Of a stretch of DNA of 64,000 nucleotides, positions 26,275 through 33,405 are shown one piece after another. How positions within the stretch are numbered: the first letter of the stretch is position 1; every line of letters begins with the position of its first letter. The notes under the pieces are model-generated. The model saw only the letters and a list, made by a program, of their open reading frames with translations. It did no database searches and had not been told where the DNA came from. This DNA is from an uncultured Flavobacteriales bacterium (GTDB taxonomy: Bacteria; Bacteroidota; Bacteroidia; Palsa-965), in assembly GCA_903873905.1 (NCBI GenBank), contig CAIQQJ010000059.1, forward strand, positions 21,102 through 85,101, written 5' to 3'. Made by a program: the position numbers and the translations under genes.

Positions 26275-27504
26275 GTGAGTACAGAAAAATATTCTTTCGA
26301 TGTTGTGGTTGTTGGTGGAGGTTGTGTTGGATTGGCAACTGCGTACAAAATCAATTTGCGTCATCCGCACTTGAAAATTGCAGTGTTGGAAAAAGAGGAT
26401 CATCTTTCACCGCATCAGACAGGACATAATTCAGGCGTTATTCATTCTGGAATTTATTACAAACCCGGTTCTGAAAAAGCGAGGAATTGTGTGGAAGGCA
26501 GAAGGGAATTGGTTGCGTTTGCGAAGGAACATCATATTCCAATTGACATTTGCGGAAAATTAATTGTGGCAACACATGAAAGTGAATTGGCGCATATGAA
26601 TAAGGTTTTTGCCAATGGAAAAGCGAATGGTGTGGAAGACATGGAATTGGTGGATGCGAAACGCATAAAAGAAATTGAGCCGTTTGTGGAAGGTATCGCA
26701 GGAATACGAGTGGGTTGCACAGGCATCATTGACTATCCAGCTTTGACAAAAAAGATTGCAGAACTGATTGAGAAAAATTTCTCTGGAAGTAAAATATTCC
26801 TTTCCACGAAAGCGGAGGATTTTATTCACAAGGGAGAAACCACCGATATCCTAACGAATCGCGGAATTTTTACAACAAAATATATTGTAACGTGTGCCGG
26901 ATTGCAAAGTGATCGCATTGCAAAAAAAGAAGGTGCAAAACCTGGTGCGGCTATAGTAGGTTTCCGTGGCGACTATTATGATTTGACGGAAATAGGAATG
27001 AAGAAAGTGAAGAATTTGATTTATCCCGTTCCCAATCCTAAATATCCATTTCTTGGTGTTCATTTTACGCGCATGATTGAAGGCGGAGTGGAATGCGGAC
27101 CGAATGCAGTTTTTGTTTTCAAGCGCGAAGGTTATGGAAAAACATCCTTCAGTTGGAGAGACACTTTTTCCGCGTTTACATTTGGTGGAACATGGAAATT
27201 CTTCGCAAAGAATATGAAATTCGGTTTGGACGAATACCGCGGCGCATTTTCAAAACGTTTTTTTCTGAAACGATTGCGCACTTTGATTCCAACTTTACAA
27301 TCGGAAGATATCGTTTCGAGTCGCAGTGGCGTGCGTGCCATGGCGCTTGCACCACAAGGAGAAATGATTGATGATTTCAAAATTGAATTTCATGGCAACG
27401 CGATTCATGTTTTGAATGCGCCTTCTCCAGCTGCAACGGCTTGTCTTTCCATTGGGAAATCCATTGAGGAAATGGCAACCAAACAATTCAATTTGGGGAA
27501 TTGA
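26275..27504 (+). CDS. lhgO: L-2-hydroxyglutarate oxidase/dehydrogenase (LhgO-like)
   Basis: An FAD-dependent enzyme that oxidises L-2-hydroxyglutarate to 2-oxoglutarate. A GTG start at 26275 is chosen because it gives a normal N-terminus (MSTEKYSFDVVVVGGG, dinucleotide site at 14-19) and follows a TATCTTTA box at 26251-26258; the longer frame from 26188 reads through a word array. HQTGHNSGVIHSGIYYKPGS is the family hallmark, and the C-terminal PSPAATACLSIG is also typical. 409 residues. It could be confused with other DAO-family oxidases, but the HSGIYY region fits LhgO well. Confidence 0.88.
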   Translation: MSTEKYSFDVVVVGGGCVGLATAYKINLRHPHLKIAVLEKEDHLSPHQTGHNSGVIHSGIYYKPGSEKARNCVEGRRELVAFAKEHHIPIDICGKLIVATHESELAHMNKVFANGKANGVEDMELVDAKRIKEIEPFVEGIAGIRVGCTGIIDYPALTKKIAELIEKNFSGSKIFLSTKAEDFIHKGETTDILTNRGIFTTKYIVTCAGLQSDRIAKKEGAKPGAAIVGFRGDYYDLTEIGMKKVKNLIYPVPNPKYPFLGVHFTRMIEGGVECGPNAVFVFKREGYGKTSFSWRDTFSAFTFGGTWKFFAKNMKFGLDEYRGAFSKRFFLKRLRTLIPTLQSEDIVSSRSGVRAMALAPQGEMIDDFKIEFHGNAIHVLNAPSPAATACLSIGKSIEEMATKQFNLGN

Positions 27505-27554
27505 TTTGCAGATTCCTGATATGCAGATAAATTTATTTGACAGCTAACAACTGC

Positions 27555-28103
27555 TTATTGCCCGCTCTTTTCCCCTTCGAAATGATCATTCTTATTCTGA
27601 AAAAGAATATTGAAAGTTGTCAAACTTCCGTAAATTTTTGTGATGTATTGTTGCATGTCCACTTTTTCCTCATCTGCTAATTTTGGATGTGCATTGATTT
27701 TTTGCTCGAGCACACGCAAGCGATCGCGCAACATTACAATTTTATGAAAAAAGGTTTCGATTGGAATATCCTTTGATTTCTGGGAAGCATCAGCAGGTTG
27801 CAGAATCATTGTTCCGCCCTCCCATTTTCCACCCAATTCAATGTTTTCTGAAATGTCGCTGTAATCCTCAAGAACGCGGCGAAGTGTTTTTTCTAATTCT
27901 TCCATGGTGTATGAATTATTATTTTCATTTTCTCGTGGCAATGCCAAAAGCGTAAGCATGTCGGCATTCCGTTTTGTAATTTCTATGATTCCTTTTTTAC
28001 CAAAATCAATTGTCCAGAAAAGTTCCTGCTCATCAAGAACCTTTCCTTTTCCATAATGATCATGGTCAATTGTACTTCCAATTTGTAAATCCATACCATT
28101 CAA
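27555..28103 (-). CDS. Protein with UvrD-Tudor-like N-domain, function unknown
   Basis: Residues 4-55 (IGSTIDHDHYGKGKVLDEQ, TIDFGKKGIIEI) resemble the small SH3/Tudor-like domain at the C-terminus of UvrD/PcrA helicases, with its H-x-x-x-G-x-G-x-V pattern and an F-x-x-x-G-x-K-like strand. The middle part is acidic and helical (about 65-110). Residues 118-170 (FHKIVMLRDRLRVLEQKINAH) look like a coiled-coil segment. No catalytic motif is seen. It is probably cytoplasmic. The start could also be the Met three codons later. The Tudor likeness is my reading of the motif, not a database result. Confidence 0.65.
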   Translation of the reverse strand: MNGMDLQIGSTIDHDHYGKGKVLDEQELFWTIDFGKKGIIEITKRNADMLTLLALPRENENNNSYTMEELEKTLRRVLEDYSDISENIELGGKWEGGTMILQPADASQKSKDIPIETFFHKIVMLRDRLRVLEQKINAHPKLADEEKVDMQQYITKIYGSLTTFNILFQNKNDHFEGEKSGQ

Positions 28104-28210
28104 ATTTCTAGTATTACGAATGTACGAATATTGGTATTCTGAAAACGCGAAATGTTGTCCAGCTCACTATCGGCAATTCGTATCTTCGTACACATTCATA
28201 TTCATAAAAA

Positions 28211-28579
28211 TTGCAGTCACATCGCATCGATAAATTCCTCTGGGAAGTTCGCCTTTATAAAACACGAACATTGGCAAGTGCTGCCGTGAAAGTGGGAAAA
28301 GTAAAACTCAATGGCGAAATAACTAAAACCGGAAAAGAATTGAAAGTGGCTGATGAAATCAGTTTCAGAATTGGTCCGATGACACGACTTGTTCGTGTAA
28401 AAGATTTCCCTACAAACCGTGTCAGTGCAAAACTTGTCCTCAATTTCATTGATGATCTGACTCCTCCAGAAGAGTACGAGAAAATAAAACTGATGAAAGA
28501 ATTGGGTCCTCCTGTTTTTCACACAGGGAAAGGCCGACCTACAAAAAAAGATCGCAGGAAACTAGATGGGTTCTTTTAG
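28211..28579 (+). CDS. S4-domain RNA-binding protein, HslR/ribosome-associated heat-shock type
   Basis: An S4 RNA-binding domain spans about residues 4-65 (HRIDKFLWEVRLYKTRTLAS, VGKVKLNGEITKTGKELKVAD), with a basic C-terminal tail ending KGRPTKKDRRKLDGFF. This matches HslR (Hsp15), which binds stalled 50S subunits carrying nascent chains. The start must be TTG at 28211: the in-frame codon two positions upstream is a stop and no ATG occurs before the conserved RIDKFLW segment. 122 residues. It is flanked on both sides by TACGAAT word arrays. Confidence 0.85.
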   Translation: MQSHRIDKFLWEVRLYKTRTLASAAVKVGKVKLNGEITKTGKELKVADEISFRIGPMTRLVRVKDFPTNRVSAKLVLNFIDDLTPPEEYEKIKLMKELGPPVFHTGKGRPTKKDRRKLDGFF

Positions 28580-28705
28580 AAGATGTACGAATTACCAATG
28601 TGTACTAATTTTACGAATCCTGACACCAATAATATTTCGCAACTATTCGCATAAATTCATAATTCGTACACCAATTCGTAATCCGTATATTCGTAAAAAT
28701 TAGTA
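28580..28705. repeat. TTCGTA/TACGAAT word array
   Basis: Repeated words such as GATGTACGAATTACC, GTACTAATTTTACGAATCC, TAATTCGTACACC and TAATCCGTATATTCG in both orientations fill the spacer before the DUF493 gene. A matching array lies at 28104-28205, so the S4 gene is bracketed by the same word type. Confidence 0.65.
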
Positions 28706-28715
28706 ATTCTAAAAT

Positions 28716-28985
28716 ATGGAAGAACCAAATTTTGATGAACTCAGAAAAAAATTAGAAAAGGATTCTTGGCCTGCAGTTTATCTATTCAAATTCATTGTGC
28801 CTTCCGACAATCAAAAGATTGCACAAGTTGAAAGTTTTTTCGAGGACGATTCCGAAATCAAAATACAAGCTTCTTCCAATGGAAAATACACAAGTATCTC
28901 AATTCGTCAAGTGATGCTCAGCCCAGAAGCAATCATTGAAGTTTATAAAAAAGCTTACGTTATTGAAGGAATTATTTCCCTATGA
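28716..28985 (+). CDS. DUF493 (YbeD-like) family protein
   Basis: A small alpha/beta protein of 89 residues. Family features are WPAVYLFKFIVPSDNQK near the N-terminus, the KIQASSNGKYTSISI strand-turn-strand, and the helix SPEAIIEVYKKAYVIEGIISL. The family has a ferredoxin-like, ACT-like fold and is thought to be regulatory; in some bacteria it lies near lipoate genes, but here lipA is 11 kb away. Confidence 0.82.
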   Translation: MEEPNFDELRKKLEKDSWPAVYLFKFIVPSDNQKIAQVESFFEDDSEIKIQASSNGKYTSISIRQVMLSPEAIIEVYKKAYVIEGIISL

Positions 28986-29027
28986 AAATATCAGTACACA
29001 TGGAGAATTTAATTCCGAGAAATATTT

Positions 29028-29124
29028 GGGCGTGTCCCTCCTACGTCAGGTCGGGCTTTACGCTTTTACTCCTCGTCCCAACATTTCTGTTGGGAGGGTA
29101 ACCGCTTCAATCCCTCACGCAAAA
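29028..29124 (+). repeat. Modular dispersed element, family 1, plus orientation
   Basis: Runs GGGCGTGTCCC, GGTCGGGCTTTACGC, TTTTACTCCTC, a hairpin module TCCCAACATTTCTGTTGGGA (29076-29095), then GGGTAACCGCTTCAATCCC and TCACGCA. It shares the TTTACTCCTC and GGGTAACCGCTTC variants with the copy at 3702, so these two form a subtype. It is followed by a tract of CAACAAACAACAAA. Confidence 0.85.
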
Positions 29125-29162
29125 AACAACAAACAACAAACAACAAACAACAATCTTTCCCA

Positions 29163-31448
29163 ATGAAAAAATCGCTCCTCTTACTTCTGCTGATTCCCTT
29201 TACAACTATTTCCGCTCAAGAAAAAATGTTGACAACAGAAAATTGTGTGTTCGCCAATCGCGATGGGCTTACCCCTCAACGCCTAACACAACTGAATTGG
29301 ATTATCGGAACAGTTGATTATTATTTCATTGACAAAACGAGCGGAACGGAAACTTTGGTCCGTTCAAAAGCTTCAGAAAAAGGAACTGCGAAAAAAGTAA
29401 TTGACCTCAATGAATTGAATGATCTGCTGCGTAAGATAAACATCACTGGAGTTACTGTACAAGCAAGTTTTCCTTCCATCACTTGGACATCAGCAAGTAC
29501 ATTTTCTTTTGAAATTGAAAAGTCAGTTTTTGTTTACAGCACCTCTACAAAAAAACTAAGTGCAAGTACCATAAAACTTTTTCCTAACGGTGCAGAAAAT
29601 TTTGATGCTACCAAAGGAGATATAAATATTGCATTCACAGTCGACAACAATCTGTTCATCAAACACAAAACAAATTCAACCGAACCAAGTGGTGATGGAA
29701 CAAAAATATTGACCGTAAGCGACGACAAAGACATCAATATTGTCAATGGAAAATCAGTTCATCGTGAAGAGTTCGGAATTTCAAAAGGAACTTTTTGGTC
29801 ACCTGATGGAAATCTTTTAGCCTATTACAAAATGGACCAAACCATGGTAACAGATTATCCGATCATGGATTTGACAAAACAACCTGCACAAGCGCGCATG
29901 ATAAAATATCCTATGGCAGGAGGAACTTCGCATCAAGTTATCGTGATGGTTTATAATGTTGCCAATGGAAAAACAGTTCATTTAAAAACCGAAGGTCCGA
30001 AAGACCAATACCTCACCAACATCGCTTGGAGTCCCGACAATAAATTTGTTTACATCGCAGTTTTGAATCGCGATCAAAATCATTTGTGGTTGAATCGTTA
30101 TTCTGCAGAGACGGGCGCATTTGATAAAACACTATTTGAAGAAACCGATCCTAAATATGTTCATCCAATGCATCCGATGGAATTTGTTACTGCACATTCG
30201 AATGAATTCATTTGGCAGAGACAATTATGCAGTGCGGAAAATCCGTACGGACTGAATGAAATTATTCTTTTCAATACCGATGGGAAACTCCTTCAACACT
30301 TAACCCTATTTCCTCCCAATCCAAATGCGAAATTCATGCAACCAGGAAACGTGACAGACGTTTACGGATGTGATCTCAAAGGAGATGTTCTCTATTTTCA
30401 AGCTAGTCCAATTAACACCTGTGAAAAAGCGCTTTATTCCGTAACACTTCACTCGACAGCACCCGAATTAAAAAAACTTTCGAATGAAATTGGTACACAC
30501 ACTGGAATTTTCTCTGATGATAAAAAATATTACATCGATACTTATTCGAATGTTGACATACCATGCATCCAATCCATTTATGATAATTCAGGCAAGCAAA
30601 TAAAAATTCTACTTATGTCAGCCAATCCACTCGTCAACATTGCTCCTAATGTTAGACTTGACATGAATTATTTCAAAGGCAGCATTCGCATTAAATTATT
30701 TACAATTAAATCAGCTGATGGAGAAACGGAACTCTGGTGCAGAATGATTCTTCCTTCGAATTTTGATTCCACAAAAAAATACCGCACCATGACTTATGTT
30801 TACAACGGACCGAACGTTCAGTTGGTAACCAACAGTTGGATGGGCGGAGCAGATTATTTCCAATACTACATGGCACAACAAGGATTTGTTGTTTTCACTG
30901 TTGATGGAAGAGGTTCCGACAATCGCGGAATGAAATTCGAGCAAGCAACATTTCAACATTTGGGTAATCAGGAAATGGCCGATCAAGAAAAAGGAAATCA
31001 ATATTTGCGTTCCTTAAAATATGTTGATGCCACTCGAATGTCAGTTTTTGGATGGAGCTTCGGTGGATTCATGACCACTTCCTTGATGACACGCAAACCT
31101 GATTTATACAAATGCGGTGTTGCTGGTGGACCAGTTATCGATTGGAGTTATTATGAAATAATGTACACTGAGCGTTATATGGATACACCACAAACAAATC
31201 CATTAGGATACAAAGAAGCTTGCCTCACGAATTATGCAGGAAGTTTGAAAGGAAAATTAATGCAGATACACGGAACTTCCGATGATGTTGTGGTTTGGCA
31301 ACACAGTTTGCTATTTCAAAAAGCCTGCGTAGATAAAAATGTGCAATGCGATTATTATGTTTATCCTGGTCACTTGCACAACGTACGCGGAAAAGACAGA
31401 GTGAATTTATATGACAAGATTAGTCAGTATATTATTTCCAATACCTGA
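29163..31448 (+). CDS. Dipeptidyl peptidase IV-type S9 serine peptidase, exported
   Basis: A prolyl-oligopeptidase family peptidase. A signal peptide (MKKSLLLLLLIPFTTISAQ) is followed by an eight-blade DPP-IV-type propeller domain (about 60-490) and an alpha/beta hydrolase domain. The catalytic triad is Ser632 (GWSFGG), Asp708 (HGTSDD) and His739 (GHLHN), close to the positions in known DPP-IV enzymes. The length of 761 residues is typical. It likely removes N-terminal dipeptides from peptides in the periplasm or at the cell surface. It faces a DUF4421 gene, with an inverted-repeat element between. Confidence 0.93.
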   Translation: MKKSLLLLLLIPFTTISAQEKMLTTENCVFANRDGLTPQRLTQLNWIIGTVDYYFIDKTSGTETLVRSKASEKGTAKKVIDLNELNDLLRKINITGVTVQASFPSITWTSASTFSFEIEKSVFVYSTSTKKLSASTIKLFPNGAENFDATKGDINIAFTVDNNLFIKHKTNSTEPSGDGTKILTVSDDKDINIVNGKSVHREEFGISKGTFWSPDGNLLAYYKMDQTMVTDYPIMDLTKQPAQARMIKYPMAGGTSHQVIVMVYNVANGKTVHLKTEGPKDQYLTNIAWSPDNKFVYIAVLNRDQNHLWLNRYSAETGAFDKTLFEETDPKYVHPMHPMEFVTAHSNEFIWQRQLCSAENPYGLNEIILFNTDGKLLQHLTLFPPNPNAKFMQPGNVTDVYGCDLKGDVLYFQASPINTCEKALYSVTLHSTAPELKKLSNEIGTHTGIFSDDKKYYIDTYSNVDIPCIQSIYDNSGKQIKILLMSANPLVNIAPNVRLDMNYFKGSIRIKLFTIKSADGETELWCRMILPSNFDSTKKYRTMTYVYNGPNVQLVTNSWMGGADYFQYYMAQQGFVVFTVDGRGSDNRGMKFEQATFQHLGNQEMADQEKGNQYLRSLKYVDATRMSVFGWSFGGFMTTSLMTRKPDLYKCGVAGGPVIDWSYYEIMYTERYMDTPQTNPLGYKEACLTNYAGSLKGKLMQIHGTSDDVVVWQHSLLFQKACVDKNVQCDYYVYPGHLHNVRGKDRVNLYDKISQYIISNT

Positions 31449-31552
31449 CTTCGATACATTTTTTGTCAGACGATTTCATCATACTGAATGATCTTTGTCA
31501 GCTGATAACCTTATTCTTTCCCAATACTTCCTCTGACAAAAAAATGTATCGA
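31448..31552. repeat. Free-standing family 2 element with long terminal inverted repeats
   Basis: Left end CGATACATTTTTTGTCAGA (from about 31452) and right end TCTGACAAAAAAATGTATCG (to 31552) are nearly perfect inverted repeats about 19 bases long, around a 65-base centre. It lies between the convergent S9 peptidase and DUF4421 genes, touching the stop of one and two bases from the stop of the other, so it could form the shared transcript end. Confidence 0.8.
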
Positions 31553-31553
31553 T

Positions 31554-32675
31554 TCACATCATCTGATACCACCGATTTGCTTTCATCTTATGCACGAATT
31601 TACCATGCGGTGCTCGGAATCGATAACCTAGATTTATATCGCCTGCAAAGTAAGTTGTCGTTACCTTAATTTGATTTGAATTGTATTTATTAATATCGTA
31701 CCTACCGGTAATGGAATAAAACCATCTCTTCCCATTCAATCCAATTGCAATTCTAAAATCATTTGCTACTCCTACTTTCCAATAATCCGCGGGTTCACTT
31801 CCCTGACTGGTTTTAATTGTCCGATGTTGAAAATCCAATCCACTGGTAAAAGTTGCATTTGCATACAACGTTTTCCATAATACAAGATTGTACGAATATC
31901 CAGGTCCGATTGAAATTCCAGAAACCTTGAAGTAATTCAACTTGCCATATTCCAAAAATAAAGATTGTGCGGAACTTGGAATAAAAGAGGAATCGGTAGT
32001 CAATAAATTTTGATAAATATTATTCAACAACAAAAATGACCCAGCTGATTTCAATTGGCGTTGTGTATTGTAGTAGGCAGAGGAATAGGAAAAATGTTTC
32101 TTGTTGAAGATGAAAATCGTTTTAACACGAAGGGACCGAACATTCATTGAGGGATTTTGAAGAAACACACCCGTTGAGTCAAATGCCAACGTATCATACA
32201 TTCTGGAATTGGGATAATAAAAACCTTTGTAATTCCTGTAACTACTCTCTACTCGAAAGCGATAAGCGCTGAAAGATAAATTCACGGCCTTGTGTGTTGT
32301 GGTCCCATATTTATGAATTTGATCGTCTGTCGCTTCTGATTTTCCCAAACCAAATGACAATGAAATTTTATCGAAATCTATCGACACTCCCGGTGACCAA
32401 TTTGTTCCTGCTTTCAGTTGAGGTGCTCCCCATCCCAAAGTGTCGGTTGACATTAATTGCGAAAAAGTAAAATCATATTCCCGATAAGATTGTCCTAGCG
32501 TAACAATGAATTTATCAGGGAAAGTCCGAATGTAGTTGGTGTCTTTTGTATTCCATTTTGTAATCAAGGTATCAAAATGGGAATGCTGAATGCCAACCGA
32601 AACTTCTTGAGCGGATACAGAATGAATTATTATGTAAAAAAGAAAAATGGAAATTAAATGGCGGTGAAATTTCAT
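31554..32675 (-). CDS. DUF4421-type outer-membrane protein
   Basis: The start at 32675 gives a signal peptide (MKFHRHLISIFLFYIIIHSVSAQ); the longer frame adds 19 residues that overlap the upstream S4 gene. The mature part opens with TKDTNYIRTFPDKFIV, a segment I associate with DUF4421, and continues as alternating strands to a GDINLGYRF end, as expected for an outer-membrane barrel. Function unknown. The last residues run up to the inverted-repeat element. Confidence 0.68.
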   Translation of the reverse strand: MKFHRHLISIFLFYIIIHSVSAQEVSVGIQHSHFDTLITKWNTKDTNYIRTFPDKFIVTLGQSYREYDFTFSQLMSTDTLGWGAPQLKAGTNWSPGVSIDFDKISLSFGLGKSEATDDQIHKYGTTTHKAVNLSFSAYRFRVESSYRNYKGFYYPNSRMYDTLAFDSTGVFLQNPSMNVRSLRVKTIFIFNKKHFSYSSAYYNTQRQLKSAGSFLLLNNIYQNLLTTDSSFIPSSAQSLFLEYGKLNYFKVSGISIGPGYSYNLVLWKTLYANATFTSGLDFQHRTIKTSQGSEPADYWKVGVANDFRIAIGLNGKRWFYSITGRYDINKYNSNQIKVTTTYFAGDINLGYRFRAPHGKFVHKMKANRWYQMM

Positions 32676-32718
32676 TGTTATTTTGTTGAGCAATGTGAAT
32701 TTACAAATTTCCAGCAAA

Positions 32719-32925
32719 TTATTCCATAACAATTGTATCTCCGTCCACTTCTATTTTATCACCCACACGAAGTTTCGCCCGCTTTCGGTATTCGATTTCA
32801 CCATTCAATTTCACCAAACCATCCTCCACAATAATTTTCGCGTGACCACCCGTTTCTGCAATGCCAAGAACTTTTAGCAATTGAATTAGCTCGATAAATT
32901 CACCTTTGATTTTAAAGTTTTGCAT
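32719..32925 (-). CDS. Small S4-domain RNA-binding protein (YbcJ-like)
   Basis: At 68 residues it is a bare S4 domain: KIKGEFIELIQLLKVLGIAE, TGGHAKIIVEDGLVKLNGEI, RAKLRVGDKIEVDG. This is the YbcJ/YaaA-like family, which binds RNA. It lies 43 bases upstream of the DUF4421 gene on the same strand and may share its transcript. The start is ATG. Confidence 0.88.
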   Translation of the reverse strand: MQNFKIKGEFIELIQLLKVLGIAETGGHAKIIVEDGLVKLNGEIEYRKRAKLRVGDKIEVDGDTIVME

Positions 32926-33405
32926 AGGATAGTTGAAAATGATTTTATTTCGATTTATTTGAATGACAATTTTTCTTTAAAACTTTTGCTAAAAAAAATT
33001 ATTGTGCAAGGTAATAAGTTTCGAGTTCATTGTTTTTTCAAAAAATCATCTATGAAAAACCTCCAAACCTCAAAATTCAAATCAGTAAAGTGAATTTAGG
33101 TCCAGTTTGATGTTAAAAGGATTTAATTACATGTGATCAATATCAAAATGCATTGTGCTCAGTATCACATTAAATATAGGACCTACACAATACATTTGAG
33201 GTGACTAGTACAAAAATAAATCTAGTTATAGGTTGTGTTTTTTATTGTCAACTATTAGTTGTTGCATTGATAGGGTCAGTGCATTCACGGGGGTAATCCC
33301 ATGTAGATTTTAACGTATTAATAATACCATAATCAAATGAGAAAGACTTATTTTCCTATATTTGAGGCTGAATTTTTTTTTTGCAAAAACCCCAAACCCC
33401 TTCCA
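32926..33405. other. 480-bp AT-rich spacer with one promoter candidate
   Basis: No convincing gene is present; the only short frames are AT-rich and lack known patterns. A TATATTTG box at 33357-33364 lies 41 bases before the T9SS gene start at 33406. No family 1 or family 2 repeat was found here, unlike most other long spacers in the window. Part of it (about 33110-33200) has a mildly symmetrical run of ATCACAT-type words, too weak to call. Confidence 0.5.

Noticed and set aside
28936..29166. Open frame overlapping the end of the DUF493 gene
   Set aside because: Most of it is translated repeat DNA (family 1 element) plus the CAACAAA tract.
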